From: Sthenelais limicola
Lineage: Eukaryota > Annelida > Polychaeta > Phyllodocida > Sigalionidae
Assembly (NCBI GenBank): GCA_942159475.1
Contig: OW804096.1
Span: 113,310,194-113,374,193, forward strand
Length of the DNA: 64,000 bases
Direction of reading: 5' to 3'
This document shows, one piece after another, positions 31,701-46,700 of the stretch; position 1 is the first letter of the stretch; every line of letters begins with the position of its first letter. The position numbers were made by a program, and so were the translations under genes. Below the pieces are notes generated by a model. The model saw only the letters and a program-made list of their open reading frames with translations. It was not told the origin of the DNA and made no database searches.

Positions 31701-34700
31701 AAAAGTAGTATTTATGTTATTTATCTATCGAGACGTGGTCTTGTATGTTAAGGTATTGTATGGGATATTCTTGAAAGACTGGCGGGTAAGTATTAAATAC
31801 TAGAACATATATATTTTATATACATATATATGTTATTGACTCAGAGTTTGTTCAGTCTATTTTGTTTGAATGGTACTTTTTGAATCCCATGCCTTACTAG
31901 GGCTCACTTCGCGAAAATATGTTACTTAAGATTTTAGCGGTGATCCGACTTTCGTCTCCAAACCACAAATGCATGGATCTCAGGCATTACTTCTACTTCT
32001 AGCATGGAATAAAATCTGACTGTAAACACGAGTGAAAATCATGATCAACAAACCTCGTCGGACCAGGACGTGAAGAACCAGGTTTTAGCGCAAGAGCCCA
32101 TATCGCAAATTTCTGAGCTTTTTGCCTTTTCACCGTCACATTTATTTTCAGCAAGTGGCTTATCCTCCGAGTTCACACACACGACTTCCCTCGTCCGCAT
32201 GCCACGACCACATTCAGCTGAACACTGAAGGAAAAATACGAAATAAATCATTGACAGAAATAGAAATATTTTACTGGAGGAAATGTGTTACATGTTGAAA
32301 ACATGGACAGCCATCTGTCTGACATGCAACTTTCTTCGGGGCAATGAGTATTTTAGCAAACACATATTCCAATAAAACATATTTATCAGATTTCCTCAAT
32401 ACAGACATGGGTGTTGTTCAATCCGAGACAAGAATACTTTAATCCCATAAAATGGTATGCTTTAAATTAAATTGTATTGACTCGTACCAAACAACTATTG
32501 CACACTGTCTTAATAGCAGCGAAGATTTTATAACTAGGCCTGTTAGAAAGTTCAAGGTTGGATGCATACGCAACTAATTACGCTCAGAACTTATTTGAGT
32601 GGTGCCACTTAACAGAATATGAAATTGAGAAATGATGGAGGAGCTTTAACACCCATTGTTTAATTACTACCTCCTATATGGCTTGTCCTTCAAACAACCG
32701 TCTTTAATTAGTATGCAAAGGTCGAAGTTGATATGCAAGTTATTATCTCACATTATTTTAATAATTTTGCCCTGAACAATACTTCTATTGAAATTTATGC
32801 AAACAAAAAATACCACTGAGTCGACCACATCACCCATTACCATGCATCGCACCATAGAGATTTTCGCCAAATAATCGCAGTGAAAAGCTCCTCCATTATA
32901 ATGGCTTGAAATTCGCGGTCTGGCATTGGCCCGAAACCCCTGTCTTGTTCTATGGTTCCATTTGGCAGGAAAGATAGTGTTTTGTATGCAGGAGTATGAC
33001 GCTGATAGATGATACTGATAGGTTTACGAGGATAAGTGAGTGACGGCAGAGCTGAAGTCTGAATTCCTTATCAAAATCGGTTTCTTGAATTTTAATCCTA
33101 CCATCGACAAGGAGAGATTGGAATGCGCTATGATGATCAGTATAACATTTAATACCATTAATTATTTTTTAAACCTCTACGACGCATTTACAGATCTATA
33201 CATATATACTGATATGTATCTCATCCCTCACTCTCTCCTAGTCTCCCTCTCTATTTTCATATCTCTCTCCCTCTTCCTTTCTCTCTCACGCCTCTCCCTG
33301 TCACCCCCCCCCCCCCCACACACACACACCTCTCACGCCTCTCCCTGTCACCCCCCCCCCCCCACACACACACACACACCTCCACCCCGTCCTCTCTATC
33401 TACTAAATCCTACTCTCCCTATACCGGCATTTCAATCTCTACCTCTCCACCCCTTTTCACCCTCTCTCATTTCGCCAACCCCCTATCCTCTTCCTCTCCC
33501 ATCCCTCCGCCCTCCCCGCCCCTCACTCTCACTGCTTTCTCTACCATGCCCCCCCCCCCCATCCCCCATCCCTCTAAAATATATGGGTCATAACTATAAA
33601 GGTATAATGCGGTGGCTCCCCCTGGTGCTAGGATTATCTACTTGTCGTATGTACTTCTACCACCCACCCATTCGTGCATGGAACCCCATTGTGTCCACAC
33701 ACTTAAATCTATTTTTTTAAATTAATGATTCGGCGGTCTAATATTGCCGTGGCCACAGCCGTATATCAGTATTCGTGTTAATTATCAGGGCAGCTACTTT
33801 ATAGGCTACATTGTGACGTCAGCGAAGTGAGACAACCCCTACACCCAGGGATCGAGGCTATGACGTCATTGAAATGACAGGAAACCACAGAACAAGGATA
33901 TTCCGCCGACCTTTTTACCCCCCCCCCCCCCCCTTTTTTTAGAATTAAAAGAAATTAAATTTCTTGTAATATGGCGATATATTCCTGTTAATATTACAGA
34001 ATGGACGCATATCATTGGATTAGTAGAAAGACATTGCGTATGAAGCATTGGCTGAGTGAGGGAATGTGAGGCATGTCAGTCTGAGCAAGAGCTACGATTC
34101 CATGTGTTCGAATTGCGTGATGCATAGTGTGTAGAGATGAAAGTCAAAAGTAAAGAAATAAGCAGGACTGAACCCATGTATGCGTATAGTGCGCTCCAGG
34201 AGGCGATTGAATATGCATTACGCAGAGTGAACGTATATATGACTGTACTTGGTGACGTCATGAGGGAGCATTTAAAAAACAAAAATATCCACAGAGTTTA
34301 GGGAAGATTTCCTTAGTTGAAAGTTTGGATTAGCTGTATTTAGTAAGTTATAGATCACTCCTGTCTGTGAAAAAGAAACATCATCAATCCTCTGAGAAAC
34401 TAGTTAAACCTTGGTCGAGCATCATTTAAACACATTAGCCCAAAATATTTGCCACTGACACCATTCCTTGGCCAGCAGGCGCATACTAATATAATGCGAA
34501 TACAGTTGCAAGCTTTGTTCAGACCAATCACTTTTGAATATTTATGGATATGAAAAGAACTTTTTCTCTTACCAGACCCCACTCTCCAATTTTCCACCGG
34601 ACGCAGGGTTTATCTTCGTTACAGATCCTGACCGTATCCGGCTTAGGGAGGTCTCTACACAACGCTACACTGACGGTTCTGACGTCATTGGGTGACATGC

Positions 34701-37700
34701 CCTGACGACATGATACGTCGCGTGTCTGGGTACCGCGACCGCAAGATGTACTGCAGGATGACCAGTCTGAAGGCTCCCACCTGAAAAGATAGTGGGTTCT
34801 TATTTCCCCTGAACACATTTGGGTAAAATGAAATTCTACATGACGTCTTATTCTATTGTAACCTACAAATATCTGAAAGTCAGTCTATCAAAATATAAAG
34901 GGAATTTGCCTAAGAGTCTTTATTTATATAGAACGCCATCATCTCCCATCATTAGCTTCCCTCAGAATTTAAAAAAAACCCAAACATATTGTGATAGAAA
35001 ATTAAATTGTTTGGGAGAAAAGGACTAGGGTTTCTTTCATCATTTAAAACAAAATACAAATACGAGAATTTAATTAGGCCTCTTTCTCTTTTCTTTCTCT
35101 TATAGTAGGCCTATCCACTCTTCGAATAATATTTTAGGCTCCCATTTTCTTGGCCATGATATATAGCCCATATGAATGCATGCAGGTACAATGCATTATT
35201 TATGAAAATAGACGGAAACAAATTATGGTCTTCTCCCGCACTGTGTGCTATATGTCTACAACATATATATAGGTAATGGGCATTATTCATGTTAAGCGCC
35301 CAGTCTCTTCGGTTGACATGAGAACAGATGCTCGATGCGGTCTGGGAGCAGCATTGTTCTTATCGATCACTCCTCACCTCGTTTTATCTCGCCGGGTGGT
35401 AATGGTTAACGATGACCCGACCTTAATAATTCATTTAAAAAAATAGGCGAGGGCCCATAGCCATCCTTCATTCTAGACAGTCGGCATAAAGCCGGCGCGA
35501 ACCCCTCAGAATCTAAGTTATAATTGGCTAATATGTTATTGAAATGCCAGTAATTACCGACCTATTCTCTGATTATTTCGAATAAATAAAGCTGGAAAAA
35601 TGACTGGTGTAATAACCCTCTGAATATGGTGTCGGTCCGTGCGGAAGACAGGGCCTGTGATTCCAGGTCGTTGCATTAAACATGATAGAATTATGAAACG
35701 TGGCTACATCCATAGATATAATATATAATGCTTTTTTCATTTCCCACAATAGCGGAGGGCCTCATTAATTTCGAATGATGATCAATTACCCAATTAAGAT
35801 GGGCCTATCTATAAAGGTATACACAATTATAACATATATACGGCCGAGAATGTTCCGCTTGTAGGCCTACTAGGGTGGAATCGAAAGAGACAAAAATAGA
35901 AAAATAAACAAGAATAGAAAAGAGACAAAAATAGAAAAATCACCCTGACGGTTCACACGCAACAGATAACTAACATGCCTTTTATAGACTGCTTTCGAGC
36001 CTACAACTATTTTCCCCGAACTGTACAACATATATATAAAGCCTAGAGGCCATAGATGTGATCTCTTCCACCCACCCCTTTCCAGGGAATAAATACAATG
36101 GCTATATTTCTTCTCTTAATATTCAATTAATATTCACTTATATTTCAATACGCAAAATATTTCATTAAAATCTTCAAAACTTCTATAAATTTCCAAAGCA
36201 ACCCCTCCATGTTCTCTGTCCAGGGTGGTCGTCAATGATCTTTATCTATGATACATGTATACAAACTAGTCTGGGGATCCTATAGAATAGGTCTTCGATT
36301 GTAGTTATAGGTCTATAAACGTTGTGAATGAGTGGACTGAATTAATCTCCGGCCACTTACTGCAGGCAACGTTTCTTATTAAAACCATTTGATTTGGTAA
36401 TCATTGTTCAAAGAGAGTCATGCAATGCGGATATTACGGACGATCTATCTTGATGAGGACCCATTTTCCAACAAAACCTCACAAGAAGGATAGGGCAATT
36501 TTTAATGTCTATCTTTTAGTACTTAATCCTTTAATCTTTATCCTTTCCTTTAATTAAAGAATTAGACAGTGCGTCTCTGATGAATAGGGAAATACAATAA
36601 TGCTGAGCACCGCGGTGGATTCTATACTGCCACACGAGCACCATTCTTACTATAAGATTAAATCAAGAAAACAAGTGACCTCTTTGGGCAATAACAGCTC
36701 TCTGTCGAGAAGCTCTCATCGTGTCAGTGGTATAAATTTGAATTCTCTATTGTGTTTTTGACAGGTATATCTCTCATAACATTACAACTGTTCTATAATT
36801 CATATATTTTGCAGGTAAATAAATGGAACAAAGGTCCTTCTTTCACTGGTAAACAACAGTACTGGCAAGCATCTACTACATGTACTTTGAATTCTTCTCT
36901 GTAATATACAATGCCGAATCTGGGTATGTTGACGCAGATAAAAACACAAAGAAACAATAATTTCTGTTAAAATGAGAAAGTTTCCATTCTGTATCGGATT
37001 GAATTCAAACGCATATAAACCAATTGGAATATATACTGGCAGAAATATCGCCTTGCGAAAGAGAATTGTGCGTACAATGCCATTGCATTAGTGGGTTGGA
37101 AATGCCGAAATGTTCTAGCAAGAGTCCTTGGGGTCACTGGGTGAAAAGGAAATCACTGTTTTGGGGCAACAACACGATTACGGTCTACACACTGTAGTGG
37201 GTATGTATATCTGAGATCTTTCCTGTCGTTAATGTGTTTCATGGACCAGGTGCTATGAGTTGGTCACAATGTTTGTATAGCTGAAAATTCGTCTAATACT
37301 TCGTCATTAGGGCTGTTAGTTTATAACTTTAACCCCGAATCATGTATCAATGAAATCAGAGACACTTACACTACATCTGCCAACTACTTTCGACGTATTA
37401 TCTGAATTAATCAAACGATAGAAATGATAACATATCATTGTTAACGGATTTCATATTTTCATGGACATAACACCCCTGGCTATTAACCAGGAAATATAAG
37501 CCTGATAACCTGGATAATCCAATTGGGTAATACCAACCATTCCACTACATATATGAAAATATAGAATACTGAAAAACCCCACTTATTTCTCACATCCCAT
37601 TTGAATCATTCAGTTCCATCTATATCATACCATCCACTCTTACATTTAAATAAATTCCGAAAATTCCAGCCCTCGGCTAGAAAATTGCTTCATTTCTTTC

Positions 37701-40700
37701 CCAATTTTCCCGACAATCAGAGAATCTAAAGACACGCAAGATTCTAATAGAAGGAAAGAAATCTTCTTACGCTGGAGGACAGAGTCTGTTGTTGCAAGTG
37801 ATGGACTGCGTCTCAGGTTTGAGGGCGTTGTCGCAGTTCTCGTCAGTTACCACAGCTGATGATGTGCCCTTGACACAAACGATAATTGTACTCTGCGTTC
37901 CTGTAATGGAAAAAAGTCAAAAAATGGATGACACTAGGAGACCAGCAGCATTCGCAGAAAAGCTCTTGAATCCTACCATCCTATTCGGTAAGTTCTGCCT
38001 ACACGCCTTTTCCGATTTTAGCTTTAAAAACAAGAGTTTCGTAGATAAAAGATATACAAAATATGTACATGTATGAATTACGTTGAAACCCAGGGCTTGT
38101 CTAATCACCCATTGACTAAATGATTAATTGATCACAATTGAATCCGATTGAGTAAATCATTATCAAATTAAAATAATAAGATTCAGACTCCTGAAGGGGT
38201 AATGGACTTATCACTCTCTTGGCGCTGACTTTAAAGCAGTTAATCTTCAATAAATGAAAGGGACATCAGTGAAACAATTTCCTAACTGGTGTTATTTTCG
38301 CTTAAAAAGCGCAAGTAATCACGAAAATGATTGGGTTCTTGCCAGGTTTTATCTCAAAAGGCTGGCAAAATGATTACAGCATAATTATCAGATCCCTTGA
38401 AGTAAAAGAAAACGCAGTACCGCAGAGTTTCCCTGTTATCAAGGGACATGAATTTCATGACTCATCGGAATATATAATTATATATTTAAAAATATATAAT
38501 ATTATATAACCTTTGGAAAGCAGATGGGAAAGTTATGGTCAATAGACAAATACGTGGGTGGATAAAATATCTGAAAGATTGCAGAATAAAACCGGTACTT
38601 GATAATATATATATGATACCTTAAAGAAGAAAGAGAATAAAACATGAACAGAGAATGAAATTGGTTTTGCTAGTCATTGGAGACTCTGGACTATTTCAAT
38701 TTCAAAAGCAGCACCTGGACAGGAGATTTGCAATTGTCCCGAAATTAAGGTACTGCCTCACTTCCGGTAGCACTAAAACCAGTCAGTGGTGCACCTGTTC
38801 TGCGCCCAAGATAGGTATAGGAAACAAGTTGTGGCAAATTGTCACATTCAAGCAGTTGCTGAAGCAGGGGCACAGGAAATGGCCACGAAAGTATTTCTCC
38901 CAAACTGTGCTTTAACTGTGCACAAACATTCTATACACTACATAAGCTAGGTCTGAATTAACATGGTATTTTTATTTATAGGGCGCTATATCTCCATTGA
39001 ATATAATGAGATTCTATAAGTTCGTTCCCATTATCACATTGATGTTCAATGTATGAGAAGTAATCTGAGGTGATCTGGGAAGTGGTATATAGGCCGTCAG
39101 TAGTATATGGAAAAGGGAAATTGTCACAGGTTTATTAATCTGAACATATTAATTATTAAATCCATTGTAGTTAGAAACGGAGAAAGCTATAAGTCTCACC
39201 TCCACCGCACGTCCTAGAACATTCTGTGAAGCCTGATATTCTCCACGTGTAGTCTGATCCTGTGTCTAGATTTCCGATCTGCCGCTGCACTGGGTACTTC
39301 GCCCCCGGGAGGTTAACTGCGATTTGGTCATTTAATGTCCGCCTAGAGGACTGCGCCTGCGCTCCAGGGTAACTATAAATGTTATCATAGCGATGCTGGG
39401 GTTGTAAGTTGCTACCACTAACATAATGCTGTTGCCCTGTGTACTGCGGGGCCAAGGGTGCACCCTGTGAGTTGTATGATCGTTGTTGTTGATAGGCATA
39501 GTGAAGTTGGGAGGAGGATTGAACTGGTGGGATCGGTTGTGAAGGAAGCACCCCCGCAACAGGAGGATACACATAACCTCCCTGTGATGTCTGACCAAGA
39601 TTTGAAGCTTGGTAATCATACTGTTTTTGTATGGCTGGCCTATAGGCACTGATGATCTTTCTATCCCCATGGCGACCTCTATGGCGCAGTCTGTGACCAT
39701 TTGCCCGGTTGTGATGGGGGTTAGGTACAACTGGTTGAGGTGCTAACCTTGTATTCCTACTAGAGTCAGCTGCTTGTTTATTACTGTTCCTAGCAGGTCG
39801 ACGGACATCTAAGATACCATAATTTGTCCCCCTAGCAGAAGTGGCTTCAGGCAATGCAGTTTGTGGCCGGGCTACCGTCGGAGCGGCAGATTGCTGTGGT
39901 CTATTCGTGTCTCCGCCTAGTAAATAATTGGCGAACTTTGCGCCGTATTTTTGATATCTTTCACTAAGTTCTGGGCGAAAATTGATTGGCTTGGAAGGGC
40001 GTACTCCCTCATCTGCCGGTCGCCGTAAAGGTTCCTCTGCATTAGCTAGGGTTAGAGGCGCTTTTACCTTGACTTCCGGTTTGATTCTGCTAGGTTTCCG
40101 TTCCTTTTTAGGGGAGGACTCAACACTATTGGATCGGATATCTTTTTGCTCCATAGGAATGGTATATTCGTACATTATCCCATGGTTTTCCTGTTGTTTT
40201 AGCAGCTAAAATGAAAATGCAAGACAAAAGATTACAGTCATGAACATCAACATAATTATATATAGGTTATATATTGCATAAAGGGCCAATATTGTATTTC
40301 TTCTATAGCGTAAAACAAGCAATTAATGGTATAACCCTACTTAAATTGAGAGGAAAAACCCTGACGTTGCTCTGTTACAGTATATACCTGACGTTGGTCT
40401 ATGTTACAGTAAACACAAAACTACAACAAAATATTGGGGTATTTAATTATGAACCAACGGGATAATTAAAACAAATATATTCACTAATGAACCAGCAAGC
40501 ACCAGCTAATCTGATCACATGAAAAAGTATTAAATTCTCGAAGACAGTTTTCCCAAATAAAAAAACAAAATGTTGAGCACAGTTAACACAGATTCTCATC
40601 ACACCTACTGCATGTTCTTTTTTCAAAACCAACAATTTTTACCCCCAACAAACCCAAGGCTTTCTGTCTGGTGGGGAACATTGATTCAGCCGCGGCAGGG

Positions 40701-43700
40701 CAAACAGGAATGGAGAATCCATTCTAATTGGCCTGCAGTGGTCGCATTACAAACAGCTAGGGAAAACCTCCAGCCACACGCCGGCATTGCCTATAACCAG
40801 TGAATTTATAATAAAACAAACCTCTGGGCAGTTCTGTTCAGAGACCCGGTGAGATTCTGTGTGAGGACTAATTGATTGGAAGAAATAACTTGGCCTAGTC
40901 AATAGATTATAATTAACATAGCTTGAAAAAACATTAGTGGCCCTCAGTCTTATTTATGTACCGCATTGAAGACTTATGCAAGTAAAATTTCACCATAATA
41001 ATAATATTGTAATAGTAATTCCTTGCATTTTCGCAAGTCAGAAAACTTTGATTTGAAATTGATTACATGCATCAGATGGCAGTACACATAAGAAACAAGA
41101 GATTCAAAGAAAGCTGGGATGGAGGTATATATATATCAGCCCCATGGACCATTCTTCGCAGTATATTTTAGTGGGATAATTAAATGCTTTTTCCGCATTG
41201 ATGGATGAGTTAAAGGTAGTGAATATTTAACACGTTGTCGGTAAACAATGGTGCTATATGAATTCAGGACATCACCTCTATAGAGCTAAATCGCTCTCAC
41301 ACTATTGACGTATACTTTAACGTTGTACTGATTGTGAGCGTGGACATGTTTTTAAAAAATAATGTGAAACTACTGGATCTTCAGATAGGGCCTCTGCGGT
41401 AGTAAAATTGCTTGTTTAATCTTTGAGATTGGAAATCTTCATGTATGTTTAGGTTTTGGACTTTTCATTAACGTGTATTACTGTTGCATGGTAATCCATG
41501 GAGTAATCACTTCTTGCGCTTAATACAGTATGATCTGTGGAATCAAAATAATTAACAGCCCAGGTCTGTGACATCTGTTTGAGAACATGTACCCAAGGTA
41601 GAAGCGGCTAAATTATGGCCCACGCGGTCTCCTCCCGTTACATAGCTAAAATAAAATATATCATCATTTTACAATGTGTCATGCATTCATATAATCAATC
41701 GTGATGAAGGCAAGGCGCCATTAAGCCGGAACCAAATCCATCCCATTTCCGGAGGAATTAAACATTTTTTAATCAAATCAAGTTCGGCCAGTCACTCAGA
41801 AATAATTGAAGGTAGGTTTCTTCATTTAGAGAGATGATTCAGCTCGACGAGTGTTCTGGATTTTGCCACTTGGTGTTTTCTTTTCCAGCGCAAATGTTGC
41901 CCAGTCGTGATTGATTGACTTGGTTCTGTGCATTCACACGTTAACTGATAATGGTCTCATCGGTTTCCAGAGCAAAACTTCAATTGACAGAAAGGAATTC
42001 TGTCTAGTTAGAGTATAGCCACCATGGATGCTGACAAAAATCCCGCCAAGATTAAGAGGTAATTGTTTCAGTGTGATTGATGGGTTGTTCGTGAATATCC
42101 TCCAAACATTCCATACAATATAAAAGCAGTTATCAGTTCAATTAAGGTGAGAAGCACACCTTTCGTTATTCATTCTGACGTATCCTATATCGGATAACAA
42201 AATGGTTGGAAATGCTATCTTCAGGATAAGAAAGACGTTTACTAAATATTGCTTTGGAGTCTGGTAATTTATCTATATAGCCATTCTGAATTAGCAAGTG
42301 TGACATGCAAACTTTCGTAATCATTTGATTTGAAAAACGCATATCATCAGGTCACACGATTAAATGGTATGCTTATACAATAGTGCGACTGGAGAATATT
42401 GTTGACAATATCTGAGGATTGACGGCCATCTTACAATAAACACTCGTTTGTCACTTCTATATAATTATATTGTTAATCATTTAAACTGGGTCTATTCATA
42501 CGATTGACATTCAAGCACCTCTTTCTCGCATTTCACAGTCATGCCAGCGATTTTTGAAAAAGGCGCTACCTTCCTTGCAACATTTTGTCGATCACGATTT
42601 CAAATTCGACATGGGAATTTCACATGCTGCATTGCCAGGAAACCCCTATGCTTGGCTAGCCGGCACTACAGTAGGGTGACGTGAGAAAGCTTGTAGACAA
42701 AAGGTCAGTCCTCCATTTTAATTAGGAAGCCATTTATTATGGGCTTGCTTGGTTTAAAGCGGAAATTATCTGAAAGTGGCTTTCAACGTCAGTAGCCCCA
42801 TGCTTGGATGCAATATACGAGCCTCTTCTGGGTTACATCGCCCCGCATCGTCCCCCGGGTTGTCTTGATTTTATCCCTGCAGCCCCTTGCTTCTGGGAAT
42901 TTCAAAGAGCCGATAATTTCAGTTTTTATGAGACAGGTCTGCTATAGTTGAAAACAACGTAATCCCATCCGGGATAATATATGATGCATTGTTTATTGGA
43001 CAATTAATATGTAGCATCTTGACGGCTACTGCGTTGTCACCGCGACCTGTCTTCAGAAGGTATTCATGTACCTTAAAAGCCTATCGGGCATACGTTTTAT
43101 GGCCTTGTCTGTGGCTTAAACATGCTCTAAACAGGCTGTGTATATATATAAGTTCTTACTGCAATATTGGAAATGTTTGTAAATATTTATGACAAGCATG
43201 GCAATTGATGAGCAAGCGCGCTTGCGTTAGTGCAGAGATGTATGCATGTATCAGATGTATGACAATACGCTTCAACACTGGAAGTTTCGTCATGCAGTAA
43301 CACAACGCACAGCTCAAGGTGTATCGAAGCGCCCGATGGACCATGAAGATAATATCATATCCGGAGGGGGGTGGAGGGGGAGCGGTTCAAGACATGTTTG
43401 CTGAAGCTCATTTATTTGAACAACTGGATCAATTATATTAGTACCATTCCTCTCCCTCACTATGGTTCAATGTCAATCAGTGGCTGGCAATTTATATCAA
43501 ATTTCGAAGAAAGAGACTTATATTATGTAGGGATAGCTGTCGGCATTGATAAGATAAGGCTGTAAGACTAGTATTACTGACAGAACAATATCGGAATCTA
43601 CCACAGCTCTTCCTATGTCAGCATCCTATCAATTACATACTACGATATACGTTTTATATAATGTTGTTTTTCTATTGACAGACAATAACAAGAACAGATT

Positions 43701-46700
43701 GCTCTAAGATATATAAAGCATGTTTAAAAGGATGATCAATCAGGTTAAAGGATTATTTAATTACCATAATAGTGTCTGATGGATTGCTCATACAAAGTCA
43801 CTAGTTTCTGAGAAAACGATTCTACCACCACATATATATAAATTTATATGCATATTGAGGCAGGCTACCACCAAAGTATTTTATGTTGCGTCTCCGCCTT
43901 TTCTTTCAAGGATATAACAAGAGTAGATTATCAACATATAAAGGGTGAGGAACTATGAAACGGGGAAAGAAAGATCCCAAAGAACAAAACCTCACATAAG
44001 ACCCGATGAACTAGTTTCGGTGACGATAAAAAGTGCTTACAACAGGTAGTGTAACCTTTAAGCGAAACAATATCAGTATGATTTACAAATTCAGATAGCA
44101 TGTGTCGGGTCTAATGTGAGTATTTACATTAAATGCGAGGAAGTTATAGCAATGATTGTCCTTCAAAATGCACGCTTTGCAATCCGTGAGACTGATACAA
44201 TGGTTGTTAAAATTGAATTCAGACTGTAAATTCATAAATTTATATGAAACCTATATTTGACTTTCTACTTGTATCGTGACCGATCTAGTCTCGAATTACA
44301 TTCATCATAAAGCGACATATTGAAGGAATATCTTTTGAAAAATAACCAAAATCCATCGACTGAGACTGCATGCATAATAGCACATAAATATAAAACACTT
44401 TTTAAATGAAGACGCTCCTTACCACTCGCTTCAGATGTATTTGAAAGAGAAGAAGAATACATAAGACATCATTATACCAATGTTAGAACATCAGTGAAAT
44501 ACAAAGTATGCAGGTCTTCAGACACATATTCGATTAATATTTAGGCATACCCCTTCGCCAAAAGCATATAACCTACATACCAAAAAAAATTGCTAGAAAC
44601 GCATCTTGCTTCCTTGACAACCGTCAAAACCTTTGTGTCGAAACTCATCATATCATATGTATCTTACTTTCCCTTCGCCTTACATCATTTGTCACTAACG
44701 TCGCCATATATGATTTTGATACCTATGAAATGTGACTTTTAGCAGGGGAGTTTTCTCGTTTCAAATGCTGTCCTGCTTGAACAAAATCTATCCCTGTGAA
44801 GTGTATCACGAACTAGTGATGATGACAGTTATCAGTAACAGTCTTTGATATTACTGTCAGCAGTCTTTAGCTGTGTTCTAGCAGCCTTCATCGTCTATAT
44901 ATGCGTTTCCCCATAGGAAACGTGGCAGGGGCACAGCCAAATTACCAGTCTACTAGTATTGTAGTAATTATGGTAAATATTTTACTACTTATGTTGACAA
45001 ATACTTTGCTGGATCCGACCTTTTGCAGATGTAGATATATGGTTTTAATCATTTGATAATTTTATGCATATACCAACAGTTATTACAAATCATTATATAC
45101 TTAATCTTGCTATTAAGACATGCCTAGAACTAAGAAAGCCACGTAAAAAAATTTCAAGGTTCATGTACCCATGTTGATGTAAGGGGGAGCTTGATTTTGT
45201 GAGCCTTGTCCACGGCATGACCACCATCTTATCCAATCTCAAGTCTGTCGACAACGCCTGGACAACCTATTATGTTCTTGATTTGTCCTTTGTATGTGAG
45301 ATGCAAAACACTAGGAAGTTATCTGATCGAGCATCTGTTCTGTATGACAAGTATTTGGTTGACCTGGTGGTCAATGGGAAAGTCACAGATTTTGACCCGG
45401 CAAAGGAGGGACTCAGAGTCTTCATTTATTATTCTCCAAATGTACTTCTGGCTGCACCAGAAGAGACTGACTGGGCCAAGAAATCTAGTTCGCACCAAAG
45501 GTCTGAAGGAAACTTTCAAGTGCCGAGTGACTTCCCAGAAGATATATGCTACCACTACAACTATCATGTGCGTAACAAAGATAAGTGTCCTAAACAGCAT
45601 ATTTGTCATAAATGTTCCGGCAAACACAAGTTCACTGTTCAGAGCCGGTGAGTAAGGCCAAATGAACTTTTGTCCCATACACCTCCATATTGGAAGTGCG
45701 CGGCACCATTTCTCAACATGGCGTACTTGGACACAATGCTGTAGGATTGAAGGTAATAGATAATGATGTTTTGATTAAATATGTTTCACCGCTTAATGCG
45801 AGTTTTGCTGACTGTCAATCAGGTTCTTACTATGACTTTGTACATTGTGATGCCTTTGATTTAGTCGACACTTCTTCTGTAATTGAGTTAGGGACCTGTA
45901 ATCGTATTGTTGCCTTTGATTACTCTGACTATTTACCATATGATTCAATATGTCATCGTGAACCATGTATCTCTTCTGATTATTCTGAGACATTTCTTTT
46001 TGATGTTGAGAATGCTTTTGATTATTATTTGATTATTCTCCAGTTCATGTATTATGCTATGACTTCCCTGTTTTTCAACATAGGGTTTTTGACCACTATA
46101 TCTGAGGCTTGCGTTCTAGCTGGAATGTCCTAGCGTGGTCCCATGAATTGAGTAGGGACAATGATGTACCTTTGAGGGCTTATATTTCTGATGGGATCTT
46201 TAACAGCTTCACCATTGTTGATGTAAATGTTGATGTTGCCCCCTACGAATGCCCTAATTACAACTCGGTGTTACATGGTCCCACCCACACTTTGTGAATG
46301 ACTTGATTATGAGTGAGATAAATGCTAGAAAGAATGTGATTGCAGATGAGAAGCCCTGATGTGTTCATACGCTCTTGACTTCAATGGTTCAAACAAAATG
46401 ATTCCCTACAACTATGGCCATGGCCCCACCTTCCTCACTGATGTCTGCATGACGGGTTCTGGTTTGGTGTGTGACAACGATTGGCAACTTGGCCTGTTCT
46501 CTGCTTGTCCAGCCCCAACCCTGCCGGGGCCTGATCATGAACATTGGGTGAACGTGAATGTGGACCCTCTCACGTCTTGTTAACTACCTGGACTCTCCCG
46601 CGACTACCGCTTTTGAAAAAAGCCGCCACCGGCTCCTCTCTAAAATTGGAACAGTCGTACCCGTTATCACGGTCCTACGTACATAGTAGAAGAAAAGGGA

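Noticed and set aside
33040..33720. 226-codon plus-strand frame
   Set aside because: Its bulk is C/T and CA low-complexity sequence inside an intron of the minus-strand gene.
44265..44462. Minus-strand frame ending at a GTAAGG donor
   Set aside because: The flanking spacer exons already join in phase across this intron, so no exon is needed here.
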